Assembly: GCA_021159105.1 (NCBI GenBank)
Contig: JAGGSM010000135.1
Location: forward strand, 1 to 21,381
DNA: 21,381 bases
DNA from: Candidatus Bipolaricaulota bacterium
GTDB taxonomy: Bacteria; Bipolaricaulota; Bipolaricaulia; UBA7950; UBA9294
Reading direction: 5' to 3'
The notes below the pieces were generated by a model. That model made no database searches. It saw nothing but the letters and a program-made list of their open reading frames with translations, and was not told where the DNA came from. The translations under genes were made by a program, and so were the position numbers. This document shows positions 6,746 through 15,180 of this stretch, one piece after another (within the stretch, counting starts at the first letter, position 1; every line of letters begins with the position of its first letter).

Positions 6746-7135
6746 TCACTCTTCTTCGATGTTCGCGTTCGGCGTATGGGGTGGAACGACCTTGCGCACG
6801 AACACATCGACGCCGGTGACACTCACTCCAGCGAGCTTCTCGATGTCCGTCTGCACGTTCGACTGTATGCCTCGCGCGACTTCGTGCACCGGGTAGCCGT
6901 ACTCGACCGTGATCCGTAGCTCGACTTTCACCCCTCCATCCACAAGATCGGTCTTGATCGTCGGCGAGAGGTCCTCCCCGCCGAAGAAGCTCTTGATCCC
7001 TCCCGAACTCGATGTGGAGAGGGCAATCCCGTCTACCTTTCCAGCAGCGATCCGCGCGATCTCCCCGATCACTTCCTCGGTTATCGTTATCCGACCGTCT
7101 TCATCGACGATCTCTACTTTTCTCTCCGCCATCAT
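6746..7135 (-). CDS. Asp23/Gls24 family envelope stress protein (copy 2)
   Basis: The 129-aa Asp23 family protein is the first of the tandem pair in transcription order. It has GRITITEEVIGEIARIAAGKVDGI near residues 14-37, a glycine-serine rich linker with GGIKSFFGG, then VELRITVEYGYPVHEVARGIQ and a C-terminal VTGVDVFVRKV strand, the standard family arrangement. Two adjacent ATG codons (7135 and 7132) follow AAGGAGGG with very short spacing; the second gives a slightly better distance. The gap to efp upstream is 10 nt, so efp-asp23-asp23-amaP-DUF2273-nusB reads as one operon. Regulation by envelope or alkaline stress is known for Firmicutes homologues only. Confidence 0.9.
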   Translation of the reverse strand: MMAERKVEIVDEDGRITITEEVIGEIARIAAGKVDGIALSTSSSGGIKSFFGGEDLSPTIKTDLVDGGVKVELRITVEYGYPVHEVARGIQSNVQTDIEKLAGVSVTGVDVFVRKVVPPHTPNANIEEE

Positions 7136-7145
7136 CCCTCCTTTA

Positions 7146-7706
7146 TCAAGTACGTTCCACGTATCTTCCGCTGCGCGTGTCGATCTTCAGTACGTCCCCT
7201 TCCTTGACGAAGAGCGGTACCTGCACGACCGCTCCGCTCTCCACGGTCGCTGGCTTCTCCACGTTGGAGACGGTGTCTCCGCGAACGCCGGGCTCAGTGT
7301 GAGTCACTTTAAGCTCCACGAAGTTCGGCAGCTCCACCTTGACGAGGGAGTCCCCGTGGTAGTAGCCCGTGACGTTCAGCCCTTCCACGATGAACTGTGC
7401 TTGGGTGCCAAGTACATCCGCGGGTACGGGGAACTGGTCGAAGCGCTCGTTGTCCATGAACACGTAAGAATCCCCATTGTTGTACAGGTATTGCAGGGGC
7501 CGGGACTCGAGAAATACCGATTCCGTGTTCTCCGAGCCCTTGAACGTTGTCGATAGGTTGCGCCCTGTCTTCAGATGCCGCAGCCGCGTGCGCGCGATCG
7601 CTCCGCCTCTTCCCCGCTTGGAATGCTCATAGTCGACGATCTCGTACAGCTCGCCATCGTAGAGGATCACCATCCCCTTCCTCATCTCACTTACTGAAAG
7701 ACCCAT
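7146..7706 (-). CDS. efp: Translation elongation factor P
   Basis: EF-P binds between the P and E sites and relieves ribosome stalling at polyproline. The 186-aa protein has three beta domains: an N-terminal KOW-like domain (about 1-65), an OB domain with the YLYNNGD-YVFMDNERFDQF segment, and a C-terminal OB domain with PGVRGDT and TGAVVQVPLFV-EGDVLKIDTRSG-Y. The tip of the domain I loop reads S-K-R-G-R-G-G-A. The residue usually lysine 34 (beta-lysylated in E. coli) is arginine 33 here, and the preceding proline is arginine. Thermus EF-P also has a GRGGA tip. AAGGAG lies 10 nt before the ATG. The nearby polyproline-poor genes give no hint of regulation. Confidence 0.96.
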   Translation of the reverse strand: MGLSVSEMRKGMVILYDGELYEIVDYEHSKRGRGGAIARTRLRHLKTGRNLSTTFKGSENTESVFLESRPLQYLYNNGDSYVFMDNERFDQFPVPADVLGTQAQFIVEGLNVTGYYHGDSLVKVELPNFVELKVTHTEPGVRGDTVSNVEKPATVESGAVVQVPLFVKEGDVLKIDTRSGRYVERT

Positions 7707-7740
7707 CTGCTAATCACTCCTTCTCTGTATCAAGCTTACA

Positions 7741-8121
7741 TCATTTCGTCGGCCAGCGTAGTATCCGAAGACCGACGCGGGTGATCCCCTTGTCGATGAT
7801 CCCCAGCTTCTCGGCCGCCCCCTTCGATAGATCGATGATCCTCCCTTCGATGAACGGTCCGCGATCGTTTATCCGCACTACAACGCTCTTTCCAGTCTCC
7901 AGATCGACCACCCTCACAATCGTGCCGAAGGGGAGGGTCTTGTGCGCGGCACTTATCCCGTTCATATCGTAGATCTCGCCGTTGGCGGTGTGATTGCCCT
8001 GGAAGCCCGGACCGTACCAGGACGCAATTCCCACTTCGTAGTACGGCCCCGCCACCTGCCACAGGACGATCGCACCGACCACTGCAACAACGGTTACCAA
8101 GTACATGACCCATTCCTTCAT
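7741..8121 (-). CDS. rlpA: RlpA-like septal/peptidoglycan double-psi beta-barrel protein
   Basis: RlpA proteins cleave naked glycan strands or bind them at division sites. The 126-aa product has an N-terminal membrane segment (about residues 6-25) acting as signal anchor, with no lipobox cysteine. The DPBB domain follows: GIASWYGPGF-G-TANGE-YDMN, AAHKTLPFGT-VRVVDLETGKSVVVRINDRGPF and GRIIDLSKGAAEKLG. The catalytic Asp and His seen in Pseudomonas RlpA (DRGP context and AAHKTLP) are both present. No SPOR domain is attached, so this is a short form. The start is placed at ATG 8121 and not 8130, because the 8130 ATG lies inside the -10 box TATAAT and would not be transcribed. Confidence 0.88.
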   Translation of the reverse strand: MKEWVMYLVTVVAVVGAIVLWQVAGPYYEVGIASWYGPGFQGNHTANGEIYDMNGISAAHKTLPFGTIVRVVDLETGKSVVVRINDRGPFIEGRIIDLSKGAAEKLGIIDKGITRVGLRILRWPTK

Positions 8122-8128
8122 GCTATCC

Positions 8129-8157
8129 ATTATAGGGGGGTGAAAAGCCCATCACAA
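8129..8157 (-). promoter_or_regulatory. Promoter giving a leaderless rlpA-like mRNA
   Basis: On the minus strand TTGTGA (8157-8152), a 17-nt spacer and a perfect TATAAT (8134-8129) are followed by exactly 7 nt and the ATG at 8121. Transcription would begin at or next to the start codon. No Shine-Dalgarno can fit in between. Confidence 0.7.
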
Positions 8158-8161
8158 CACC

Positions 8162-8629
8162 CTAGTGGCGGTGATGGTGCGACCACAGTGCATCCGCCAG
8201 CGTGTGGAGCTGATTTGGCAGGTACAACCCGCACAGAATGGATACGATCACCGGCCAGCGAGGGATAGGCATCCTGACGTGCCAGTTAGTGAGGTACGTC
8301 GCGCCGATGAAGAGAAGCGATATCAGCCCACCGAAGTAGGCGATACGCGTCAATGGTCCGTAGATGATGTGGTGGGAGAGGGCGCGATGGCGGAAGAAGT
8401 GCGCGTAGGGACGCCACAGAACTCGGACGGGACCCCAGCGGCGGTAGGGGGCGCTTCCCCGCAGGTCAAGATCGGGGCTGAGAAAGAGGCTGGAGAAGAG
8501 GTAGGAAGCGAGAAACAATCCGATGTAGACCGCTGATACGAGCCCCCTCGCCCACAGGTACGCCCCCGCACCGAGGAGTCCGACGAAGACGATCATCTCG
8601 ATTCTGAGGTGCACCTTACCCGATGGCAT
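8162..8629 (-). CDS. DUF2227 membrane protein, putative metal-binding
   Basis: The 155-aa protein starts MPSGKVH, the hallmark of the DUF2227 family known mainly from cyanobacteria and other phyla. Further family features are the FLSPDLDL motif at about residues 50-57, a YRRWG-(x)-R-LWRPY segment, HFFRHRALSHH with clustered histidines, and a terminal histidine-rich tail (SHHHRH). Hydrophobic stretches near residues 12-30, 34-52, 95-115 and 125-142 suggest three to four membrane passes. The conserved Asp, His and Arg residues are consistent with metal binding, as in membrane metal-dependent hydrolases such as YdjM (inference). A longer start at 8665 is possible, but MPSG is the family start and a -10 box lies 7 nt before it. 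Confidence 0.82.
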   Translation of the reverse strand: MPSGKVHLRIEMIVFVGLLGAGAYLWARGLVSAVYIGLFLASYLFSSLFLSPDLDLRGSAPYRRWGPVRVLWRPYAHFFRHRALSHHIIYGPLTRIAYFGGLISLLFIGATYLTNWHVRMPIPRWPVIVSILCGLYLPNQLHTLADALWSHHHRH

Positions 8630-8636
8630 ATGCGTA

Positions 8637-8665
8637 AATGTACTCTTGCCCAGTATTTGAAGCAA
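8637..8665 (-). promoter_or_regulatory. Candidate promoter for leaderless DUF2227 mRNA
   Basis: On the minus strand TTGCTT (8665-8660), a 17-nt spacer and TACATT (8642-8637) end 7 nt before the ATG at 8629. This is the same geometry as the rlpA-like gene next door, but both boxes are weaker matches. Confidence 0.5.
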
Positions 8666-8679
8666 CTGCTGCCTGGGTC

Positions 8680-8708
8680 TTGACGCGCAAAAGGTCCCCG
8701 GTTACAAT
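8680..8708 (+). promoter_or_regulatory. Sigma70-type promoter of groES-groEL
   Basis: TTGACG (8680-8685), a 17-nt spacer and TACAAT (8703-8708). The predicted start near 8715 falls inside the CIRCE-like operator. Confidence 0.85.
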
Positions 8709-8712
8709 ACGT

Positions 8713-8739
8713 TTAGCAAGCAAGACCTGAGAGTGCTAA
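8713..8739 (+). promoter_or_regulatory. CIRCE-like HrcA operator
   Basis: TTAGCAAGC - 9 nt - GAGTGCTAA. The right half-site is a perfect match to the CIRCE consensus TTAGCACTC-N9-GAGTGCTAA; the left half matches 7 of 9, differing at positions 7-8. It overlaps the predicted transcription start, the usual place for HrcA to block groESL. HrcA itself is not in the window. Confidence 0.88.
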
Positions 8740-8765
8740 CAAACCCATAAGGAGGGGATAGAAGA

Positions 8766-9035
8766 ATGAAGATCAAGCCATTGGGAAAGCGTATCCTGGC
8801 TAAGAAGCTGGAGCCGGAAGAGAGGAAGACTGCGGGAGGCATAGTCCTTCCCGAGAGCGCCAAGAGCGACAAGGTAGTGCGCGCCAAGATCCTTGAGCTC
8901 GGTACTGACGAGAAGTTCAACGTCAAGAAGGGGGACGAGATACTCGTTTCCAGTTTTGCTGGGACTGAGATTGAGGCGGACGAAGAGAAGCTGTTGTTGG
9001 TCAAAGAGAGCGACGTTCTCGCGGTTATTGAGTAG
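8766..9035 (+). CDS. groES: Co-chaperonin GroES
   Basis: The 89-aa Hsp10 forms the heptameric lid of GroEL. It starts MKIKPLGKRILAKK, has the mobile loop ERKTAGGIVLPESA (about residues 19-32), which binds GroEL apical domains, then GDEILVSSFAGTEIEADEEKLLLVKESDVLAVIE, the standard ending. It is slightly shorter than the E. coli protein (97 aa), within the normal range. A strong AAGGAGGGG is placed 10 nt upstream of the ATG. It is controlled by the promoter and CIRCE-like site just upstream, and groEL follows after 17 nt. Confidence 0.97.
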   Translation: MKIKPLGKRILAKKLEPEERKTAGGIVLPESAKSDKVVRAKILELGTDEKFNVKKGDEILVSSFAGTEIEADEEKLLLVKESDVLAVIE

Positions 9036-9052
9036 GAAAGGGGGAATTCATC

Positions 9053-10678
<1,626 letters not shown>

Positions 10679-10696
10679 TCTGACATAAGTTGTCTT

Positions 10697-10737
10697 CCCC
10701 CCTTTGCTCGCTTATCATGCGGCAAGGGGGGATTTTT
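10697..10737 (+). terminator. Intrinsic terminator of groESL, overlapping a ribosome site
   Basis: CCCCCCTT (10697-10704) pairs with AAGGGGGG (10724-10731). The stem extends through GC (10706-10707)/GC (10722-10723) and CGC/GCG with single bulged Ts, closing on a short loop; TTTTT (10733-10737) follows after one A. The 3' arm AAGGGGGG also lies 8 nt before the TTG start of the patatin gene. Confidence 0.85.
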
Positions 10738-10739
10738 CG

Positions 10740-11606
10740 TTGAGTAAGAGGAAGATCGGTCTGGCTCTTGGCGGCGGTGGGGCGCGCGGCTTCGCTCACC
10801 TCGGTGTCCTCCTCGCCCTGGAAGAGGAGAACATACCGATCCACTTCATCAGCGGGACCAGCATGGGCGCGGTCATGGGCGCGGTCAGGGCGATTGGAAC
10901 CGACCTTGATCGTCTGCGACGTCTCGTGTGTATGCTCGACATCAATGAGCTCCTGCAGGTCTCAGATAGCACGATCCGCGAGGTGCAGCGAGCGATCGGG
11001 AGGGGGCTGATCGAATACGTCCGTGGCTCCGACTGGCACGACAGCGAGACGTTCCCTCGCGATCTAGCCCGGATCTACGAGCTGTTCTCCCTGCTGACTG
11101 CAAACAAGAGTTTCTCCGATACGGAGATCCCGTTTGCCGTTGTCGCTGCCGATCTGCAGACGGGGGAGCGGGTCGTCCTCACCGAAGGGGAACTGTACAA
11201 GGCGGTGGCCGCCAGCGCGGCCATCCCGGGGACGTTCTCCCCTGTGGAGCATCAGGGGCGCTACTTGATTGACGGTGGGGTGATAGACAAGGTCCCGGTG
11301 AGCGTGGTGATGGAGATGGGCGCGGATGTCGTTATTGCAGTCGACACAGGCGCCCCGACCAAGCGCAGTGTCAAGACCACCATCGATGCGCTCCTGCAAT
11401 CACAGCGGATAACCTCGCATGAGTTGACTCACCTGCAGATAGAGGCTGCGCGTGTGAGGTCGAAGGGGCGCCTCGTCCTCCTCCGTCCGGAGGTTGGATG
11501 GATCACCATGCTCGCCTTCAAGCACGTGGCGGAGGCGATCGCAGCCGGTAAGGACGAGGCGTACGCTCACATGGATGAGATCAAGGAGCTGTGCAAGCTA
11601 CGCTGA
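10740..11606 (+). CDS. Patatin-like phospholipase (RssA/YchK type)
   Basis: The 288-aa protein is a Ser-Asp dyad hydrolase of the bacterial patatin family, likely an esterase or phospholipase acting on membrane lipids. The oxyanion loop GGGGARGF is at residues 11-18, the nucleophile serine 41 sits in GTSMG, and the catalytic aspartate 178 is in the DGG motif. The short N-terminus before GGGGARG is typical. The start is set at TTG 10740, because the only ATG (10704) lies inside the groEL terminator and has no ribosome site, while AAGGGGGG lies 8 nt before the TTG. There is no signal peptide, so it is cytosolic or peripheral. The gene converges with the lamin-tail gene, with only 13 nt between stops. 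Confidence 0.9.
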   Translation: MSKRKIGLALGGGGARGFAHLGVLLALEEENIPIHFISGTSMGAVMGAVRAIGTDLDRLRRLVCMLDINELLQVSDSTIREVQRAIGRGLIEYVRGSDWHDSETFPRDLARIYELFSLLTANKSFSDTEIPFAVVAADLQTGERVVLTEGELYKAVAASAAIPGTFSPVEHQGRYLIDGGVIDKVPVSVVMEMGADVVIAVDTGAPTKRSVKTTIDALLQSQRITSHELTHLQIEAARVRSKGRLVLLRPEVGWITMLAFKHVAEAIAAGKDEAYAHMDEIKELCKLR

Positions 11607-11619
11607 TACCTCATCAAGC

Positions 11620-12510
11620 TCAGTTCTCGATCGAGAACACGGGGCTTGACGCCTCACCGATGTTCCCATCGGGGTCCTTCACCTGCACCTGGAGCACATA
11701 TCGATCCCCGTTCTCATAGCCTGTCGTGTCCCAAACGTAGGAATCACCGACCAGGCCGCTCACCAGTGGGGAGAAGGAGTCACCTCCATCCGCCGAAATG
11801 AGAATGTTCACCTGGAGGAGTGAATCATCTCCGTCCGGGTCATGCGCCTGCCAGGAGATGACGAGGTTTCCGCTCAGGGCCTGTCCCTCAGCTGGGCCGT
11901 TCAGCATCACCGTTGGCGCCGTCTCCCAGACTATCGTGGCGGAATTCTTCGCCCGCGGTGTCCCGTTTATCGCTTGATCAGCGGCGTCGTGACCGCAGGT
12001 GATCAGGCCGTTGTTCGATCGCCAGTTGCTTGGGAGATCCGGGCCGCTCGGATCGATCCGTTCCATCGTCGCATATGCGATTCCCTCAATCTTGGCGCTC
12101 CCCGCGGCCCAGCCCTTCTCTACCCCGGAGTTCGCCGTGTCGACTACCTCTCCGTTCTGATCGAGCAGGCTGAGCACGCTCCCGGAATTGCTGAGCGATC
12201 CAGTGTAGATGAGATCAGCCGCGATGTCCGAGACCGTCTTGTCGTCGGTCCGTTCAAGCAAGAAGTACCCACCTGGCTCGACGGTCGTGTCGGTCGCCTT
12301 TCCGAGGTCGATCACGGTCTTCCCGAAGGTGAGGGTCCAACCGGTGAGGTCGACTGGAGCGTCCGTCGGATTGTAAAGCTCTATCCACTCATCCGTTGCA
12401 CTTGCCGCCGTTCCTGCCCAGGCGACCTCGTTGATTGTCATACTCTGGGCACACGCGATTGTGCCCGCCAGCGTAACGATAATGAGCCCGAACAACAGCA
12501 TTCTAGTCAT
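11620..12510 (-). CDS. Secreted lamin-tail-domain (LTD) protein
   Basis: The 296-aa protein has a signal peptide of about 21 residues (hydrophobic LLFGLIIVTLAGTIACAQ). It is followed by a lamin tail domain (about residues 23-140): INEVAWAGT-(x)-DEWIELYNPTDAPVDLTGWTL, PGGYFLLERTDD and a GEVVDTA strand. The C-terminal part from about 200 is an Ig/fibronectin-like beta domain with a DPDGDDS-QV-ISADGGDSFSPL pattern. LTD proteins in bacteria are extracellular and often act in DNA or surface binding, or are fused to nucleases; no nuclease is attached here. A cysteine near the signal-peptide end (AC-AQ) lacks a good lipobox. GGAGG precedes the ATG, and it has its own promoter about 60 nt upstream, divergent from the subtilase operon. 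Confidence 0.85.
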   Translation of the reverse strand: MTRMLLFGLIIVTLAGTIACAQSMTINEVAWAGTAASATDEWIELYNPTDAPVDLTGWTLTFGKTVIDLGKATDTTVEPGGYFLLERTDDKTVSDIAADLIYTGSLSNSGSVLSLLDQNGEVVDTANSGVEKGWAAGSAKIEGIAYATMERIDPSGPDLPSNWRSNNGLITCGHDAADQAINGTPRAKNSATIVWETAPTVMLNGPAEGQALSGNLVISWQAHDPDGDDSLLQVNILISADGGDSFSPLVSGLVGDSYVWDTTGYENGDRYVLQVQVKDPDGNIGEASSPVFSIEN

Positions 12511-12571
12511 CTCTGCCTCCTTTCATACTGTTTTGCGGTTCATAGAGATACGGCCCTTTACCGCTATAATC

Positions 12572-12599
12572 AGTATAGGCCAAACCGCTTCGCAGTCAA
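12572..12599 (-). promoter_or_regulatory. Promoter of the LTD gene
   Basis: On the minus strand TTGACT (12599-12594), a 16-nt spacer and TATACT (12577-12572). This gives a leader of about 55 nt to the ATG at 12510. The -35 end touches the first 90-bp repeat unit at 12602. Confidence 0.65.
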
Positions 12600-12601
12600 T
12601 A

Positions 12602-12900
12602 CCCTGCAAGGGTCGATTTCCAGCGCGCTTGGGGAGTGCTTTTCACGAAGCTTCTCGATACACGGTCCGCTTGCGGCGGGGTAGGTCATACCCTGCAAGG
12701 GTCGATTTCCGGCGTGCTTGGGGAGTGCTTTTCACGAACCTTTTCGATACACGGTCCGCTTGCAGCCGGGGTAGGTCATACCCTGCAAGGGTCGATTTCC
12801 GGCGTGCTTGGGGAGTGCTTTTCACGAACCTTTTCGATACACGGTCCGCTTGCAGCCGGGGTAGGTCATACCCTGCAGCGGTTGGTTCCAGGCCCGCTTG
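12602..12900. repeat. 90-bp tandem repeat, three copies plus a decayed fourth
   Basis: Units begin at CCCTGC at 12602, 12691, 12781 and 12871. The first is 89 bp with several substitutions, the second and third (90 bp each) are identical, and the fourth matches only over about 30 bp and with changes. Each full unit starts with the near-palindrome ACCCTGCAAGGGT. Open frames cross the array, but they have no start signals or recognisable protein, so I treat it as non-coding. It fills the intergenic region between the divergent LTD gene and the subtilase operon. Confidence 0.92.
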
Positions 12901-12968
12901 TGTGAGGTGGTGTGCTACCCGCAGCGCAAAGGTCCGAAGGTGGTAGTGCGCTGCTGATGGGCCAAGTT

Positions 12969-12997
12969 TTGTGTGCCTCGATTGAGCATGGTACAAT
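12969..12997 (+). promoter_or_regulatory. Promoter of the subtilase-PorV-OMP-thiF operon
   Basis: TTGTGT (12969-12974), a 17-nt spacer and TACAAT (12992-12997). A start near 13004 would exclude the in-frame ATGs at 12973 and 12988 and favours the start at 13036 or 13015. The -35 is a weak match, the -10 a good one. Confidence 0.55.
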
Positions 12998-13035
12998 CAG
13001 TATTTAACTATCGTATGGTCAAGGAGATGCTTAAT

Positions 13036-15180
13036 TTGCGAAGATTCCTGGTGGTCCTCTTTGTCGTTCTTCTCGCTCTCAGCCTCGTCGCCTCCGCCGG
13101 TCAGGAGGGGAAGCTCTCGCCAATGCTGCGCGAGCTACTCTCGCAGGGAAGCGGCGATGTCGATCTGTCGAGTTACGCCTCATCGATGGAGGTATTCTCC
13201 ACGAAGGGCTTGGTCGTAGTGCCGGTTGGCCCCGGCGGTGACGGGGCAGATGAGCTGGGGGTGCTAGTGAAGCTGGCGTACCCGTTCTTCGGGACGAGCT
13301 TCCTCGGCCTGCCGGTGATGGTGTCGACAGGGACGATCCTCGGGATGAGGGTCCCTCTTGCGGCACTGTTGACGCTCATCGATTCACCGGACGTGATCTA
13401 TGTGGAGCCTGCGTGGAAGGCGGAACCGAAGCTCGATGTGAGCGTCCCGGCGATCGGGGGGAGCCTGGTGCATGCCCCTCCCACCTCGGACACTGGGGCG
13501 AACGTGATCGTCGGCGCGGTCGATACGGGGATCGATTACATGCACCTTGACTTTCGCTACGACTCAGACGGAGATGGTGTGGAGGAGTCATCGCGCATCC
13601 TATCGATCTGGGACCAGACGAGCGGCCTGTTCGGCGCTTACTACACGCGTGCGGACATCGAGAGCGACATCGCCGGCGGGTTCGGGCCGAACAGCGGAAT
13701 CGTTCACGAGAAGGATACGGAGGGGCATGGAACGCACGTGATGGGGATCGCTGCTGGAGATGGAACCTCGTCGAGTGCGGGGATGATCGGCGTTGCCCCG
13801 GGTGCGCAGATAATCTCTGTCAAAACTCCGTTCTACACCTCGGACATCCTCTCAGGTGTCCGCTACATCTTCGATCAGGCCGAGCAGGCGGGGCTCCCCG
13901 CTGTGGTCAACCTGAGCCTCGGCGGTCAGGATGGACCGCACGATGGCACGAGCCTGTTCGAGCAGGGGCTGGACGAGCTTCTCGATCGGCCGGGGAGGGC
14001 GATCGTCGTCTCCGCTGGGAACGAGGGGGACCAAGCGCTGCACGTGGCACACTACCTCTCCGGCGATACGTTCACCTTCTCCGTCGATCCGGGAGCTGAT
14101 TCCCTCGATATGTCGCTGTGGTACCCGGGAGGATCGGCGTTCACCATCACCGTCACCCCTCCGATCGGCTCCCCTCTCACTGTCACCGCTGGATCGACCG
14201 GCAACGTCACCACCCCAAGCGGGACGGTGAGTGTGGACAACGCCTCGGCGGGGGAGAATCCGAACAACCATGACAACGAGGTTCTCGTAACGTTGAGTGG
14301 CCTTGCAAGCGGCGCACCGTGGGGGATCAGCGTGACCGATGCCGGCGGCGGCGGCAGGTTCGATGGCTGGATCACGTCGGCGGAGGGCAGGATGATCGGT
14401 GGCGACACGAGCGAGACGATCGACGAGCCGGGGAACGCGAAGAAGGTGATCACCGTGGGATCGTTCAACACCAAGGCGCAGTGGCCATCCCTGGCCGGGG
14501 AGCAGGACTTCTCCTCGAGCACGCAGGTGGGCGATCTCTCCTACTTCTCCAGCATCGGCCCGACGCGCGATGGGAGGCAGAAGCCGGAGATCACAGCACC
14601 TGGGGCGTGGATATGTTCAACCCTTTCTGCTGATTCTCCGTCCGCTCTGTACCTCTCCAATCCCGATGGCATGCATACGATGAACCTGGGGACGAGCATG
14701 GCCGCCCCGCACGTGGCTGGCACGATCGCGCTGATGTTCTCGATCGATCCGCAGCTGACCGCCGATCAGGTCAAGACGATCCTCACCACGACAGCGATGC
14801 GGGATACGTTCACCGCCAGCGTCCCCAGCGCGCACTGGGGCTGGGGAAAGCTGAACGCCCACGACGCGGTCGATACTGTCGTCAGCCAGGTTGGCCCACC
14901 GCCCGGGGCTGTGCCCATTGTGAATCTCGTCGAGAACCCGGTGGTGCGGGAGGCTAGCTTCAAGTATCGCCTCCCGGAGGAAGCGACGGAGGCGAGCCTG
15001 CACGTGATCACGGTCTCCGGAGAGACGGTCCTCGAAGCCGCTCTTCCGGTGGCGGGTAACAGCTACACATGGAACCTCCTCGATCGTGCGGGGAGGGCGT
15101 TGGCAGATGGACTCTACCTGTACATAATCACTACCGACGTGGGGAACTCAGCGGTGGGAAGGTTGGTGATCTCTCGATGA
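13036..15180 (+). CDS. Secreted subtilisin-like serine protease with FlgD/T9SS-type C-terminal domain
   Basis: Family S8 endopeptidase, 714 aa from TTG 13036, which has AAGGAG 9 nt upstream; ATG 13015 is the alternative. A signal peptide (RRFLVVLFVVLLALSLVASAG) is followed by a propeptide-like region to about residue 140 that includes an IDSPDVIYVEP inhibitor-type strand. The catalytic triad is complete: Asp163 (DTGID), His231 (HGTHV) and Ser554 (GTSMAAPH), with the oxyanion Asn329 (AGNEG). Between Asn329 and Ser554 an inserted beta-rich domain (about 340-480) resembles the jelly-roll insertions of larger subtilases. After a proline-rich linker (GPPPGA), residues about 630-714 form an Ig-like domain ending D-G-L-Y-L-Y and GRLVISR, the pattern of FlgD-Ig and T9SS type A sorting domains. 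The next gene starts in its stop codon (ATGA). Confidence 0.92.
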   Translation: MRRFLVVLFVVLLALSLVASAGQEGKLSPMLRELLSQGSGDVDLSSYASSMEVFSTKGLVVVPVGPGGDGADELGVLVKLAYPFFGTSFLGLPVMVSTGTILGMRVPLAALLTLIDSPDVIYVEPAWKAEPKLDVSVPAIGGSLVHAPPTSDTGANVIVGAVDTGIDYMHLDFRYDSDGDGVEESSRILSIWDQTSGLFGAYYTRADIESDIAGGFGPNSGIVHEKDTEGHGTHVMGIAAGDGTSSSAGMIGVAPGAQIISVKTPFYTSDILSGVRYIFDQAEQAGLPAVVNLSLGGQDGPHDGTSLFEQGLDELLDRPGRAIVVSAGNEGDQALHVAHYLSGDTFTFSVDPGADSLDMSLWYPGGSAFTITVTPPIGSPLTVTAGSTGNVTTPSGTVSVDNASAGENPNNHDNEVLVTLSGLASGAPWGISVTDAGGGGRFDGWITSAEGRMIGGDTSETIDEPGNAKKVITVGSFNTKAQWPSLAGEQDFSSSTQVGDLSYFSSIGPTRDGRQKPEITAPGAWICSTLSADSPSALYLSNPDGMHTMNLGTSMAAPHVAGTIALMFSIDPQLTADQVKTILTTTAMRDTFTASVPSAHWGWGKLNAHDAVDTVVSQVGPPPGAVPIVNLVENPVVREASFKYRLPEEATEASLHVITVSGETVLEAALPVAGNSYTWNLLDRAGRALADGLYLYIITTDVGNSAVGRLVISR

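Noticed and set aside
12431..12946. Long open frames across the 90-bp tandem repeat (171 and 89 aa plus, 117 aa minus)
   Set aside because: They arise because the unit is 90 bp, a multiple of three. They lack a Shine-Dalgarno, cross the LTD gene start or promoter, and show no protein-like composition or family.
13079..15003. Long antisense and alternate frames inside the subtilase, barrel and GroEL genes
   Set aside because: They are typical GC-rich shadow frames: Arg/Ser/Pro-rich, without start signals, opposite strongly recognised proteins.
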